Positions 9,526 to 18,976 of a DNA stretch of 48,188 nt are shown in pieces. Both the position numbers and the translations under genes were made by a program. Origin of the DNA: Myxococcales bacterium (lineage in GTDB: Bacteria > Myxococcota_A > Polyangia > Polyangiales > Houyiibacteriaceae). The stretch covers positions 1 through 48,188 of the forward strand of contig JAGQJE010000227.1 of the NCBI GenBank assembly GCA_020430775.1. Reading direction: 5' to 3'. The number at the start of each line of letters is the position of its first letter. Within the stretch, counting starts at the first letter, position 1. Below the pieces are notes generated by a model. It made no database searches and was not told where the DNA came from. It saw only the letters and a program-made list of their open reading frames with translations.

Positions 9526-10617
9526 CTAGGCGCGTCCGGCGTCGGTCGCAGCGGGCACGACGATGCGCGCGAGCCGGTGAAGGAGCCCCGCGAAGGTGGC
9601 GAGCCACGCCGCGACCGCGAGCCACAAGAAGCCCCGCGGCAGCGCCTCGAGCCAGGGCAGGTCGAGCGCGTGGGCGAGTCGGTACGTCGACGCCGTGTAC
9701 ATCCCGAGCGGGAAGACCATGCCCCAAAACTGCGGGTCGTAGCGGAGCGGGAAGCGCCGGATGACGTGGCGCCACACGCCGAGGAACAAGAGCAGCGGTA
9801 TCCACCAGGTCGCGGCCGACCAGAAGAAGAGGGTGAACCCCTTCACGAAGGGCGTGATCTCGGCGATGAGCGGCGAGTGCTGTGCGTCGAGCACCAAGAG
9901 CGCGCCGGCGAGCGTCGTGATCGCGACCGCGCCCATGTTGATCCAGTACGGCGGCGTGAGGTTCACGATGTCGACGCGCAGGAACGTGAACCGATAGAAG
10001 ATGAGGGTGATGATCGCGAGATAGAGGTTGCACCCGATGAGGTAGAAGACGAGCGCGCAGAAGGCGACCCCCTGCGCCGGCAGTCCGAGCGGGGTCCGCA
10101 ACAGGACCGCGAGGATCGCGACCGACTCGGTGGCGACCGTCGCGATGAGCCAGGCGCCGTTGATGCCCTCGACGAGGGTTGGCTTCTTCCGCCGGACGAT
10201 GATCGACGTGAAGAACGTGTACATCACGACAAACCAGAGCAGGACGCCGAGCACGAAGAGCCCCTCGGCCGTCGAGCGCCAGCCGAGCACGATGAAGAGC
10301 TGCGCGCCGAGCACGTTGGTGCCGGCGATGGTCGTGAAGAAGCCCGAGCCGCGCGCGTGGTCGACGACGTCGGCCAAGAAGCGCTGTCGATACGCGACGG
10401 CGCGCGTGAGCGTCAGCGCCCACAGCGCCGGGTAGGCGAGCAGGTTCACCGCGACGAGCGCGTACGCGATGGGTCGCCACCCGAGCAGGTACGCAGCGAC
10501 GGAGACGATGCCGGTCGCCATCACGAGCGCGAAGTACGAGGGCGACAGCGCGCCCACTGCCACGCCGACCCGCCCAGTGAGCCCCGCTGCCCCGCTCGCC
10601 CCCCCACCGACGCTCAC
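9526..10617 (-). CDS. TDT-family (TehA/SLAC1-like) membrane transporter
   Basis: 363 residues, about ten hydrophobic helices, GTG start at 10615-10617 with GGAGG eight bases upstream. The first helix, FALVMATGIVSVAAYLLGW, matches the opening helix of the tellurite-resistance/dicarboxylate transporter family, and WGMVFPLGMYTAST matches a conserved later helix that lines the pore in SLAC1-like anion channels. Known members carry anions such as malate, sulfite, nitrate or chloride. It starts 33 bases after the small membrane protein closing the redox operon and may be co-transcribed with it, in which case it could move the oxyanion used or made by the molybdoenzyme; that link is inference. Confidence 0.85.
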   Translation of the reverse strand: MSVGGGASGAAGLTGRVGVAVGALSPSYFALVMATGIVSVAAYLLGWRPIAYALVAVNLLAYPALWALTLTRAVAYRQRFLADVVDHARGSGFFTTIAGTNVLGAQLFIVLGWRSTAEGLFVLGVLLWFVVMYTFFTSIIVRRKKPTLVEGINGAWLIATVATESVAILAVLLRTPLGLPAQGVAFCALVFYLIGCNLYLAIITLIFYRFTFLRVDIVNLTPPYWINMGAVAITTLAGALLVLDAQHSPLIAEITPFVKGFTLFFWSAATWWIPLLLFLGVWRHVIRRFPLRYDPQFWGMVFPLGMYTASTYRLAHALDLPWLEALPRGFLWLAVAAWLATFAGLLHRLARIVVPAATDAGRA

Positions 10618-10650
10618 GTGAGCGGCCTCCGCGGAGCCAAGCGTCCGGCG

Positions 10651-10887
10651 CTACCGGTCGAGCTTGTAGACATAGCGGAGCAGCCCAAGGTTCAGCGCGA
10701 AACACAGGGCGCTCACGATGAGCGCCGCCAGCAGGAGGTCGCGCTCGCCACCGAGGTAGGCGTTCATCGTCGCGGTGAGCAGCCAGAGCTGCACAACGAC
10801 GATGAGCACCACCACGCACAGGATGCCGAGCAGGATCGTCGTGCGCTGGAAGCGCGGGATGTAGCGGCGGTCGCGGTGGGCTCTCAT
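10651..10887 (-). CDS. Small two-helix membrane protein of the molybdopterin-Rieske operon
   Basis: 78 residues from ATG 10885-10887, which overlaps the Rieske stop as ATGA. A basic N-terminus ([15 protein letters not shown]) leads into two hydrophobic helices (about 17-39 and 47-71) and a short basic tail. The reading frame stays open upstream, but that part is antisense-like and out of phase with the Rieske gene. The positive-inside rule puts both ends in the cytoplasm. No catalytic or cofactor motif is seen; it may be an assembly or anchoring subunit of the redox complex. I do not recognise the family with certainty. Confidence 0.75.
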   Translation of the reverse strand: MRAHRDRRYIPRFQRTTILLGILCVVVLIVVVQLWLLTATMNAYLGGERDLLLAALIVSALCFALNLGLLRYVYKLDR

Positions 10888-11429
10888 GACATGCGATCCT
10901 CGACGCCGACGGCGAAGATCTCGTCCCCCTGCACGCGGAGCTTCACCTTGGGGAGCGGGCGCGGTGGCGGACCGGAGATCACCCGGCCGGTCTTCAGGTC
11001 GAAGGTGCCGTGGTGGCAGGGGCAGTAGAAGATGCTCTTGTCGACCTCCGCGATGACCGGGCACGACAGGTGCGTGCACTTCTGGTCGTACGCGAGGAGC
11101 TCATGCTCGCTCGCGCGCACGAGCAGGCGCGGGTGGAGCTTGTCCGGATAATGAAAGAGCAGCGTCTCGCCGACGGAGATCTCGGAGACGCGGCCAATCT
11201 TGGTGACCGGCCACTTCGGCGCGCGACCGAACCAGCCCTTGATCCAGATCCACGCTTGCCCGACGACGAACGCGAAGCTGGTCAGGACGAGGAACTTACC
11301 GAGCTCTCGCCGAGAGATGTACGTGTCCTGCGGCCAGTCGATCGGGAAGTCCTTGCGCCACTGCGGCTGTTCGCTGGCGGGGCGCCCGTCCGGCGGGACC
11401 GACAGCTCGTCTGGATCGCGGACGCTCAC
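10884..11429 (-). CDS. Rieske [2Fe-2S] protein, membrane-anchored
   Basis: 181 residues. GTG at 11427-11429 overlaps the stop of the 4Fe-4S gene (GTGA). The Rieske motifs are complete: CTHLSC (C118, H120, C123) and CPCHHG (C136, C138, H139), so C118, H120, C136 and H139 bind the cluster and C123-C138 can form the disulfide of high-potential bc1-type Rieske proteins. A single helix lies at about 47-65, preceded by SRRELGK at 39-45, which resembles a twin-arginine signal anchor and would place the cluster in the periplasm. It likely passes electrons between the membrane subunit and another carrier. Odd point: its operon partners look cytoplasmic. Confidence 0.93.
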   Translation of the reverse strand: MSVRDPDELSVPPDGRPASEQPQWRKDFPIDWPQDTYISRRELGKFLVLTSFAFVVGQAWIWIKGWFGRAPKWPVTKIGRVSEISVGETLLFHYPDKLHPRLLVRASEHELLAYDQKCTHLSCPVIAEVDKSIFYCPCHHGTFDLKTGRVISGPPPRPLPKVKLRVQGDEIFAVGVEDRMS

Positions 11430-12058
11430 GGCGAGCCCTCGTCGTACATGGCGTCGAGCATCGGATCGGCGTCTCGGCTCCTACGCAGCGAGGCGGTCAC
11501 GTCGAGGTGCGTCTCGGCGCGGTCCTTTGGGACCATGACCCGCACGCGCGTGGTGATGGTCTGTCCTCCGAACCGAAACTCCCGGTTCGTCTTCGACGCC
11601 GGCCGAAGCTCGCGGATCTCTTCTTCGGTGCCGAACCAGAGCGCGCCCGACGGACAGACCGACGCGCACATGGGTTTGAGCCCCTGCGAGGTGCGGTCGT
11701 AGCAGAGGTCGCACTTCATCATGAGGTTCGCGGCGTTGTTCATCTTCGGGACACCGAAGGGGCAGGCGAGCACGCAGTTGTTGCACGCGATGCACCGCGG
11801 CTTGCGCGCCGTGTGTACGACGCCGTCCTCGGTGCGCTTGATCGCGTCGGCGGGGCAGACCTCGGCGCAGGTCGGCGTGTCGCAGTGCATGCAGATGACC
11901 GGCACGGTCTGCGGCGAGCGCGCGTGGTCGATGAAGTCGAGCTGCATCATCGACTGGCCCCTGTGTGTGTCGCACTCGGCGCACGCCTGCACGCACGCGT
12001 TGCAGCCGATACAGCGCCCGGGGTCGAGGAAGTAGTGCAAGGTCGGGGGGACGGGCAT
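11426..12058 (-). CDS. Four-cluster 4Fe-4S ferredoxin-type electron-transfer subunit (DmsB/NrfC/HybA-like)
   Basis: 210 residues from ATG 12056-12058; a Shine-Dalgarno AGGTGA sits just after the molybdoenzyme stop, 8 bases away. Four cysteine groups are visible: [35 protein letters not shown] and CDLCYDRT...CASVC, the pattern of iron-sulfur subunits that carry electrons from molybdopterin catalytic subunits to membrane cytochromes. The C-terminal ~50 residues are charged and lack cysteines. No Tat signal is present, so a cytoplasmic face is expected. It shares a 4-base overlap (GTGA) with the Rieske gene. Confidence 0.93.
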   Translation of the reverse strand: MPVPPTLHYFLDPGRCIGCNACVQACAECDTHRGQSMMQLDFIDHARSPQTVPVICMHCDTPTCAEVCPADAIKRTEDGVVHTARKPRCIACNNCVLACPFGVPKMNNAANLMMKCDLCYDRTSQGLKPMCASVCPSGALWFGTEEEIRELRPASKTNREFRFGGQTITTRVRVMVPKDRAETHLDVTASLRRSRDADPMLDAMYDEGSP

Positions 12059-12066
12059 TGGGTCAC

Positions 12067-14484
12067 CTACGTTCGCTCGGGTGCGGGTTCGGGGCGCGGG
12101 TGGGCGCGCGGGACGGGCGGCTCGTCGGCCGCCTCCGGGATCTCGTCGGGGCGCGCCTGGCGGAGCTTCGCGGCGCAGGCCTTGAACTCGGGGATCTTCG
12201 AGATCGGGTCCTGCGCCGAGAGGGTGAGCTGGTTCGCGCTGCGGCGGGACGCCCAGTGGTAGGGGATGAAGATGGTGTCGGGGCGGATCGTGCGGACGAC
12301 CTGCGCCCGCAGGGTCATCGCCCCGCGGCGCGTCTCGACGGTCACCCACGCGCCGTCCTCGACGCCGAGCTGCGCGGCGAGCCTCGGGTGCAGCTCGACG
12401 CGCGGCGTCGGGTACATGTCGAGCAGCGGCCCGATCCGTCGCGTCTGCGTGCCCGACAGGAACTGGCTGATGACGCGCCCCGTGGTGAGCATGAGCGGGT
12501 AGGCGTCGTCGGTGTCCTCGGTCGGCGGGAAGTAGTTCGGCCGGCAAAAGCGCGCCTTCCCGTCCGGGAAGTAGAAGGGGCCGGCGCCCTTGGCGATGGG
12601 GTTCCAGGAGCCGGGCTCGAACATCCGCGGGGTGCCGCGGTGGTCGATCGGCTCACCCTCGGGTGACTCGGCGTAGCAGGGCCAGAACACGCCGTACTGC
12701 GCCTCGATCTTCTCGTACGTGATGCCCGAGTAGTCGGCTTTGCCGCCCTTCGACGCGATGCGCAGCTCGTCGAAGATCTCGCGCGGGCTCTCGAAGGTGA
12801 AGCCCTCCTCGCGGCCGAGCGCGCGGCAGATGTCCTGGATGATGCGCCAGTCCTGCTTGGCCTCGCCGGGCGGATCGATGCACTTGTTGATCTTCACGAC
12901 GCGCGACTCGTTCGTCGCGACGACGCCCTCGTCCTCTTCGTGCAGCGAGCCCGGGAGCACGACGTGCGAGTGGCGCGCGCTCTCGCTCATGAAGAAGTCG
13001 ATCGTCACGAAGAACTCGAGCCGCTCCATCTGCGCGCGGATGAACTGGTTGTCCGGCAGCGAGACCAGCGGGTTGAAGCAGATGAGCAGCAGCCCGCGGA
13101 TCTCGTCCTTCGCGACCTTGCGGAAGATCTCGTAGGCGTCGGCGCCGGGCTGCGGCAGGTCGTCAGGGTCCATGCCCCACACGCCCGCGACGTAGCGTCG
13201 CGCTTCGGGGTCGGCGAGCTCGCGCATGCCGGGGAGCTGGTCCTTCTTGCTGCCGTGCTCGCGCGCGCCCTGGCCGTTGCCCTGCCCCGTGATGGTGCTG
13301 TAGCCGCAGTAGGGCCGGCCGATGCGGCCCGAGGCGAGCACGAGGTTGATCGCGCCGAGGACGTTCTGCACGCCGTGCGCGGAGTGCTCGATGCCGCGGG
13401 AGTGCATCATGAAGCTGGTCTTGGCGGTCCCCCACAGCTCGCTCGCCGCCTCGATGCGCTTGCGGGCGACGCCCGTGACCTCCGCGGTGCGGTCGAGCGT
13501 CCAGGGCTCGACGTGCCGCGCCAGCGCGTCGAAGCCGATCGTGTAGCGCTCGATGAAGGCGTGATCGATCCAGTCGTGCGCGATCATCTCGCGCAGGACG
13601 CCGTTGAAGAGCGCGACGTCGCGCCCGGGCTTGACCGGGAGGTAGAGGTCCGCGGTGCGCGCGATCGGCGTCATGCGCGGGTCGACGATGATGAGCTTTC
13701 CGCCGTTCTCGCGCGCCTGCCAGACGTAGTCGGTGGTGATCGGCGCGCACTCGGCGATGTTCGCGCCGGACGCCCAGACGACCTCCGCTCTGAGGATGTC
13801 GGTCCACGGGTTCGCGCCGCGGTCGACGCCGAACGCGAGGTTGTTCCCGCCGCCCGCGGAGACCATGCACAGGCGGCCGTTGTAGTCGATGTTCGCCGTG
13901 CGCAGCGCCATGTGGGCGAACTTGCCCATCAGATACGACTTCTCGGACGTGAGGCTCGCCCCGGTGAGCACGGCGAACGCGTCATTGCCGTAGGTGCTCT
14001 GGATGCGGTCGATCTCGCTCGCGACGCGCTCGATGGCGCGCGCGTAGGGCATCTCACGGAAGCCCCCCGGCGCGTCTGCGTCGCGCTCGTAGGCGTGCAG
14101 CAGCCGGTCCGGGTGGCCGCTCTGCAGGTACCGCTTGATGCCCTTCGGGCAGAGCTTGCCTTTGTTGAAGGGGAAGTCGTACCAGGGCTCGAACCCGAGC
14201 ACCTCGTCGTCCTTGACCTTCAGCCGGATGCCGCACTGCTGTCCGCAGTAGCAGCAGTGTGTGTTGACGAGGCGATCGGGGACGACGCCGGTGTCGAGGC
14301 GCCTACCGGTCGGGTACGCCGCGTGGGGCCCGAAGGGGTCCGAGGGCGGGGGATCCGGCGGCGCCTCCATGCGCGCGACGTCCCGCGGCGGGTAGGGGAC
14401 CGGCTCGGTCTGGGGCTCGAGGTTCGGGGCGGTCGCCTCGTCGACGGGCCCGCCCGGGCGCGGGTTCGCGTTCGGATCAGCCAT
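12067..14484 (-). CDS. Molybdopterin (bis-MGD) oxidoreductase catalytic subunit, NasA/NapA/FdhG superfamily
   Basis: 805 residues from ATG 14482-14484. A Pro/Asp-rich N-terminal extension (1 to ~70) lacks a Tat signal. The Fe4S4 motif is exact: C77-x2-C80-x3-C84-x27-C112. The probable Mo ligand is C206 in [11 protein letters not shown], closest to the NRLCMASA motif of assimilatory nitrate reductases. ASGANIAEC and GKLIIVDPR are further molybdopterin-binding motifs, and the C-terminal MGD-binding barrel ([18 protein letters not shown]) is complete. Candidate substrates are nitrate, formate or another oxyanion; I cannot choose. The enzyme lacks the extra C-terminal [2Fe-2S] domain of NasA and instead has a 4Fe-4S subunit, a Rieske protein and a cytochrome b-like partner, so it is probably respiratory. 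Start overlaps the cytochrome b gene by 8 bases. Confidence 0.9.
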   Translation of the reverse strand: MADPNANPRPGGPVDEATAPNLEPQTEPVPYPPRDVARMEAPPDPPPSDPFGPHAAYPTGRRLDTGVVPDRLVNTHCCYCGQQCGIRLKVKDDEVLGFEPWYDFPFNKGKLCPKGIKRYLQSGHPDRLLHAYERDADAPGGFREMPYARAIERVASEIDRIQSTYGNDAFAVLTGASLTSEKSYLMGKFAHMALRTANIDYNGRLCMVSAGGGNNLAFGVDRGANPWTDILRAEVVWASGANIAECAPITTDYVWQARENGGKLIIVDPRMTPIARTADLYLPVKPGRDVALFNGVLREMIAHDWIDHAFIERYTIGFDALARHVEPWTLDRTAEVTGVARKRIEAASELWGTAKTSFMMHSRGIEHSAHGVQNVLGAINLVLASGRIGRPYCGYSTITGQGNGQGAREHGSKKDQLPGMRELADPEARRYVAGVWGMDPDDLPQPGADAYEIFRKVAKDEIRGLLLICFNPLVSLPDNQFIRAQMERLEFFVTIDFFMSESARHSHVVLPGSLHEEDEGVVATNESRVVKINKCIDPPGEAKQDWRIIQDICRALGREEGFTFESPREIFDELRIASKGGKADYSGITYEKIEAQYGVFWPCYAESPEGEPIDHRGTPRMFEPGSWNPIAKGAGPFYFPDGKARFCRPNYFPPTEDTDDAYPLMLTTGRVISQFLSGTQTRRIGPLLDMYPTPRVELHPRLAAQLGVEDGAWVTVETRRGAMTLRAQVVRTIRPDTIFIPYHWASRRSANQLTLSAQDPISKIPEFKACAAKLRQARPDEIPEAADEPPVPRAHPRPEPAPERT

Positions 14485-15640
14485 GGAAATTGTCCCGGTC
14501 TTCGTACCCGAGCGGCCCCTCGCCGAGCCCGGGGTTGACGTGCTCTGGCGCGGCGCCCGGCGCGACGACGAGCCCGCCGCGCAGGTGCCGCCAGGCCTCG
14601 CCCTGGGCCTGCGCGAGGAGCGAGCGGCGGCACGGCGGGCAGACGAGCTGGTAGTGTCCGCCGCCCTCGAGCTCGTAGCGGAAACCGAGCGCGCGCTCGA
14701 CCTCGATGAGGTCGTCGGCGTGCATCTGCGAGGTAAAGGCGTGCCCGCACCGCGCGCAGTGGGCCGGCTCATCACCGTGCCGCCCGAGGTCTTTGTAGAA
14801 GCGCACCGCGAGCTGGGCCGGCCGCTGGAAGATGTGAAAGAACTTCCCGAAGGGCAGCCACAGGAAGGTGAAGATCACCGTGACGGCGTGCAGGATGGCG
14901 ACGAACTCGAAGGCGGAGCCGCCCATCCAGGTGTAGCTCGCCGTGAGCATCAGCCCGGTCAGGCTGACCGCGAAGAGCAGGATGAGCGGGAGGAAGTCCT
15001 CGCTGAAGAGCTGGAGGGCCGCGGCGTCGCCGTCGCGCATCCGCCGGCGCATCGCGAGCATCACGCCGGCGATGACGAGGAAGGCCGCGATGACGAGCCC
15101 GTGGAACGCGAGCACCGCGAAGAGCGAGTCCGACGGGAACGTGAAGGTCGGGAACCCAAAGACGTACGCCTGGTACTCGGTCGGGTGGCCCGGCACGGTC
15201 TGGAACATCAGCCAGCCGAAGACGAGGGGGAAGGTGATCGCGATGGCGAGCGCGCACCCCCACATGATGAGGTTGTGGGTGAGCCCGCGGATCTTGTCGC
15301 GCGACCAGATGAAGTGGTTCAGGAGCACGTCGTTCGCGAAGCGACCGAACCACCGCCCGACGTTGTGCGCGCGGTGGCGCGAGGCGAGCGCAGCCTCCCA
15401 GCCGCGCCGCCAGTACATGGCCGTCGGCGGGCGGTGCAGCCACATCACGTAGCGGTAGACGAGGCCGAAGGTCGCGAAGAGCACCCCGAACGTGTAGGCG
15501 ACCAGCGCCGCGTCGAACTGCTGGAGGTTGCGCGAGCCGAGGACGATCAGCGCGGCGAGGATCGCCGTCGCCACGACGCCGCCCACGATGGCGCGGCGCG
15601 ACTCGCGGGTCGGGCGGACCAGGTCTTCGATGGGCGGCAT
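14477..15640 (-). CDS. Cytochrome b-like (NarI/DsrM-type) membrane subunit with C-terminal CxxC...CxxC domain
   Basis: 387 residues from ATG 15638-15640, with AGGAGG seven bases upstream. About six helices; several hold or border histidines suited to haem ligation ([45 protein letters not shown]), as in the gamma subunits of nitrate reductases. After the last helix a soluble tail holds CARCGHAF and CPPCRRS, a probable zinc ribbon or rubredoxin-like knuckle on the cytoplasmic side. It is the first gene of the redox operon and would link the molybdoenzyme to the quinone pool. Haem binding is inferred from the histidines only. Such proteins are sometimes mislabelled as MFS transporters. Confidence 0.82.
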   Translation of the reverse strand: MPPIEDLVRPTRESRRAIVGGVVATAILAALIVLGSRNLQQFDAALVAYTFGVLFATFGLVYRYVMWLHRPPTAMYWRRGWEAALASRHRAHNVGRWFGRFANDVLLNHFIWSRDKIRGLTHNLIMWGCALAIAITFPLVFGWLMFQTVPGHPTEYQAYVFGFPTFTFPSDSLFAVLAFHGLVIAAFLVIAGVMLAMRRRMRDGDAAALQLFSEDFLPLILLFAVSLTGLMLTASYTWMGGSAFEFVAILHAVTVIFTFLWLPFGKFFHIFQRPAQLAVRFYKDLGRHGDEPAHCARCGHAFTSQMHADDLIEVERALGFRYELEGGGHYQLVCPPCRRSLLAQAQGEAWRHLRGGLVVAPGAAPEHVNPGLGEGPLGYEDRDNFHG

Positions 15641-15746
15641 CGGCAAGCCTCCTCCGTGCGAGCAAGGTGACCCTACGCTCCTGAGCATCGGCGTCAACGG
15701 GGGTCGCGCCGATCCGCAGCGTCGCGAGGTGTGGTACTTGCCAGGC

Positions 15747-17141
15747 ATGCCCCGCAGCGCGCGCAAACTGGTCGCCGTGTCGAACCGCGGGCCCTACCGG
15801 CAAGAGGTGGTCCGCGGCAAGCAGCGCTGGGTGCGCGCCGCCGGCGGGCTCGTCGCGGCGCTCGATCCCGTGCTCGCCGCGCGTGGCGGCGTGTGGGTGA
15901 GCGCGAAGCCGGCGAAGGGCTTCGACACGGTGAACGTCGAGGGCCCGTCGGTCGGCTACGAGCTCGCGCCGGTCACCATCCGCAAGGCCGACCAGGCCGG
16001 CTTCTACGTCAGCGTGTCGAACGCCGTGCTGTGGCCGCTGCTGCACAGCTTCCCGACGACGATGCGCGTGAGCGAGGCGCCGTGGAAGAGCTACGTCCGC
16101 GCGAACGAGGCCTTCGCCAAGGTCACGGTCGAGGTCTCACGCGGGTCGGACCCGATCTGGATCCACGACTACCACCTGATGCTCGCTCCGGCCCTCGTCC
16201 GCGCCGAGCGGCCGAAGGCCCGCATCGGGTGGTTCTGCCACATCCCCTGGTGCCCGGCGCACCTCTTCGGCATCCTGCCCTGGCGCGAGGCCGTGCTCGA
16301 GGGGCTGCTCGGGGCGACCCTGCTCGGGTTCCACACGGACGAGTACGTCCACTACTTCCTCGAGTGCGTCGATCGTTTCCTCGACGCGAAGGTCGACCAC
16401 GGCGCCCGCACCGTGCGCTACCGCGGGCGCACGACCCGCGTCATCGCCGCGCCGATCGGCATCCCGGTGGCCGCGCTGACGGCGCTGGCGACCGAGCCGG
16501 ACGTCGTCGCGGAGATGGAGCGCATCCGGCACAGCGTCGGCAACCGCCGCATCGTCCTCGGGGTCGATCGGCTCGACTACACGAAGGGCATCCCCGAGCG
16601 GATCCTCGCGTTCGAAGAGCTGCTCCGGACGCGTCGCTCCGCCGCGAGCAAGTACGTGCTCTTGCAGGTGATGGTGCCCTCGCGCACCGACGTCCGCGCG
16701 TACGCCGAGCTGAAGGAGGAGATCGATCGGATGGTGGGGAGCCTGAACGGCCGCTACTCGGTCGCGGGGCGGATCCCGGTGCACTACTTCTTCCGCAACC
16801 TCAACCAGCGCTCGCTCTTCGCGCACTACCGCGCCGCCGACGTCGCGCTCGTCACGCCGCTCCGCGACGGGATGAACCTCGTCGCGCACGAGTACGTCGC
16901 GTCGCGGGCCGAGGGCGACGGCGTGCTCGTGCTGAGCGAATTCGCCGGCGCGGCCAAGCACCTGAAGGAGGCGCTGCTCGTGAACCCCTACGACATCCCC
17001 GCCGTCGCCGAGACGCTCGAGCGCGCGCTGCACCTGCCGGAAGCCGAGGCCCACAAGCGCATGCGCGCGCTGCGCAACGAGGTGCGCAAGCTCGACGTGC
17101 ATCGATGGGCGGAAAAGTTCATCAAAGAGCTGGAGTCGTGA
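15747..17141 (+). CDS. otsA: Alpha,alpha-trehalose-phosphate synthase (UDP-forming)
   Basis: 464 residues from ATG 15747, normal length for GT20. It transfers glucose from UDP-glucose to glucose-6-phosphate, giving trehalose-6-phosphate in the cytoplasm. Motifs: SNRGPY (12-17), IHDYHLML (139-146), [10 protein letters not shown] (272-281, with the Arg and Lys that bind the donor phosphates) and DGMNLVAHE (374-382, donor ribose). It is divergent from the redox operon, with 106 bases between start codons, and followed 16 bases later by the phosphatase. Trehalose protects against osmotic, drying and heat stress. The frame is open further upstream, but that part overlaps the promoter region and lacks conserved residues. 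Confidence 0.96.
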   Translation: MPRSARKLVAVSNRGPYRQEVVRGKQRWVRAAGGLVAALDPVLAARGGVWVSAKPAKGFDTVNVEGPSVGYELAPVTIRKADQAGFYVSVSNAVLWPLLHSFPTTMRVSEAPWKSYVRANEAFAKVTVEVSRGSDPIWIHDYHLMLAPALVRAERPKARIGWFCHIPWCPAHLFGILPWREAVLEGLLGATLLGFHTDEYVHYFLECVDRFLDAKVDHGARTVRYRGRTTRVIAAPIGIPVAALTALATEPDVVAEMERIRHSVGNRRIVLGVDRLDYTKGIPERILAFEELLRTRRSAASKYVLLQVMVPSRTDVRAYAELKEEIDRMVGSLNGRYSVAGRIPVHYFFRNLNQRSLFAHYRAADVALVTPLRDGMNLVAHEYVASRAEGDGVLVLSEFAGAAKHLKEALLVNPYDIPAVAETLERALHLPEAEAHKRMRALRNEVRKLDVHRWAEKFIKELES

Positions 17142-17157
17142 GCGCGCGGAGGCCGGC

Positions 17158-18069
17158 TTGAGCGAAGAAGGCGCTGAACGCGCGGAACGGACCGCCGCGC
17201 GCATCGCGAGCCTCGCCCGGCCGCTGCTGATCGCGCTCGACGTCGACGGGACGCTCGCGCCGATCGTGGATGACCCGGCCGCGGCGCAGGTCCCGGCGGC
17301 GACCGCGCGCACGCTCGAGCGGCTCGACGCGCTGCCCGACGTGCAGGTGGCGCTCGTCACGGGGCGCGACGCCACGCAGCTCGCCGCGATGATCGACGGC
17401 GCGCGCTACTGGCGCGTGGTCGAGCACGGACGGCGGCTGCTCGCGCCGCACGAGGCGCCCGCCGAGGTCACGCTGACGGCGGCCAAGCGCGCCGGGCTCG
17501 ACGCGTTCCGGGCCCGCGCCGAGCGCGAGTGGGCCCCGGCGGGCGCCCGCATCGAGGAGAAGGCGCGCGCCGTCGGCGTCCACGTCCGAGAGCTCGCGAC
17601 CAGCTCGCCGGTGGAAGCGAAGCGCGTGCTCTCGGAGGCCGCCGCGGTCGCGCGCGAGCTCGGGCTGGCGCCGCGCGCGGGCCGCGCCGTCTGCGAGGTC
17701 GAGCTGCCGGCGGTCGGTGCAACGGGGGACGCGGTGGGGGCGACGGGCGGAGCGGACGGGCCAGGCGACAAGGGCGAGGCGCTCGCGCGGCTCATCGCGC
17801 GCCTCGGCGTACGCGGCGTGGTCTACGCCGGTGACGACGTGACAGATCTTCCCGCGCTCGAGGTCGCCGCGGGCCGCGGTGTCGCCCTCTTCGTCCGGTC
17901 GCCCGAGCGCGAAGCCCCCACCGGGCTCGCTGGCTCCGCCGTCGACGGCCCCGGGGCGCTCGCCGCGGTGCTCGGCGCGCTCGCGACCCGGCTCGACGCG
18001 TGCCGCGCGGCGCCCGGGTCCCCGGCCGCGGACGGCGGGCCCCCTGGCGCCACCCGTGGTAGCGAGTGA
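17158..18069 (+). CDS. otsB: Trehalose-6-phosphate phosphatase (HAD superfamily)
   Basis: 303 residues. TTG start at 17158, chosen because GGAGG lies five bases before it. HAD motif I is LDVDGTLAPIVDD (nucleophile D28, D30), motif II lies in VTGRD, and motif IV is YAGDDVTDLPAL. GDKGEALARL supplies the motif III Lys. It dephosphorylates the OtsA product to free trehalose. Two oddities: the stretch where many OtsBs have the E-x-R-P region is replaced by a Gly/Ala/Thr-rich low-complexity insert (VGATGDAVGATGGADG), and the C-terminus has a Pro/Gly-rich tail of about 25 residues. The stop overlaps the next gene's start. Confidence 0.92.
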   Translation: MSEEGAERAERTAARIASLARPLLIALDVDGTLAPIVDDPAAAQVPAATARTLERLDALPDVQVALVTGRDATQLAAMIDGARYWRVVEHGRRLLAPHEAPAEVTLTAAKRAGLDAFRARAEREWAPAGARIEEKARAVGVHVRELATSSPVEAKRVLSEAAAVARELGLAPRAGRAVCEVELPAVGATGDAVGATGGADGPGDKGEALARLIARLGVRGVVYAGDDVTDLPALEVAAGRGVALFVRSPEREAPTGLAGSAVDGPGALAAVLGALATRLDACRAAPGSPAADGGPPGATRGSE

Positions 18070-18914
18070 GCATGTTCGAGCGCGAGGTGCAGGTCGCCGG
18101 CGAGATCGCGCGAGCGGCGGGGGCGGGCGTGCTCGAGGCCTACGGGACCGACCTCCACATCGCGTACAAGAGCCCGGGCGACCCGGTCACGGCGGCCGAC
18201 CTCCGCGCGAGCGAGCAGATCGTCGATGGCCTGCGGCGCGCCTTCCCGGACGACGGCGTCGTCACCGAAGAAGACCCCGACACCCGCGCGAGCCAGCGTG
18301 CGGGGCGCTGTTGGTACGTCGACCCGATCGACGGCACCAAGGAATTCATCCAGCGCACCGGCCAGTTCGCCGTGATGATCGGGCTCGCGGTCAACGGGGA
18401 GGCGACGGTCGGGGCCATCTACGAGCCGACGCGAGCGGTCCTCTACAGCGGCGTCGTCGGCCAAGGGGCGTTCGCGCACAGCGACGACGGCGCTCCGCCT
18501 CGCCCACTGCACGTGAGCGAACGCAGCGACCCCAGCACGCTGCGGCTCACCTCCTCGCGCGCCAACCGCACCGAGGCCATCGACTATCTGGTCGCGGAGC
18601 TCGGCATCACCGACGAGATCCGCTCGGGTTCCGCCGGCGTGAAGGTCGGCCACATCGTCGAGCGACGCGCGGACCTCTACGTCCACGCCTGGCGGCACTC
18701 GAGCGCCTGGGACACGTGCGGCCCGGAGGCCGTCCTGCGCGCCGCGGGCGGCGTCATGACCGACCTGCGCGGCGAGCCCTTCGTCTACGGCGCGGGGGAC
18801 GACGGCGATCTGCACAACCCCTACGGCATCCTCGCGTGCACGCGGGCCGCGTTTCCGGGAGTGCGCAGCGCCGCGCTCGAGCTCGGCGTCCGCGCGGGCC
18901 TCTTCGAGCGCTGA
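18066..18914 (+). CDS. cysQ: CysQ/inositol-monophosphatase-family phosphatase
   Basis: 282 residues from GTG 18066, overlapping the otsB stop (GTGA); ATG 18072 is an alternative losing two residues. The Li+-sensitive, Mg2+-dependent phosphatase motifs are present: TEEDPD, DPIDGTKEFIQRTGQF and WDTCGPEAVLRAAGG. The DGTKEF variant is typical of 3'(2'),5'-bisphosphate nucleotidases (CysQ), which recycle PAP from sulfate assimilation, rather than of inositol monophosphatase (DGTxNF). Coupling to otsAB is unusual and could mean shared salt-stress control, since these enzymes are Na+/Li+ targets. Substrate is inferred from the motif. Confidence 0.85.
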   Translation: MSMFEREVQVAGEIARAAGAGVLEAYGTDLHIAYKSPGDPVTAADLRASEQIVDGLRRAFPDDGVVTEEDPDTRASQRAGRCWYVDPIDGTKEFIQRTGQFAVMIGLAVNGEATVGAIYEPTRAVLYSGVVGQGAFAHSDDGAPPRPLHVSERSDPSTLRLTSSRANRTEAIDYLVAELGITDEIRSGSAGVKVGHIVERRADLYVHAWRHSSAWDTCGPEAVLRAAGGVMTDLRGEPFVYGAGDDGDLHNPYGILACTRAAFPGVRSAALELGVRAGLFER

Positions 18915-18976
18915 CGGGGCCCGCGAGGGCGGCCGCCCGGGGACGTCCCGCGCTCGACCGCCACCGGCCGGCGGCC

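Noticed and set aside
9199-11028. 609-codon plus-strand open frame over the TDT transporter and Rieske gene
   Set aside because: Crosses three minus-strand genes with clear motifs and is compositionally antisense.
12940-14538. Long plus-strand open frame opposite the molybdopterin oxidoreductase
   Set aside because: No conserved motif, composition of antisense shadow; the minus-strand gene has full Fe-S and Mo motifs.
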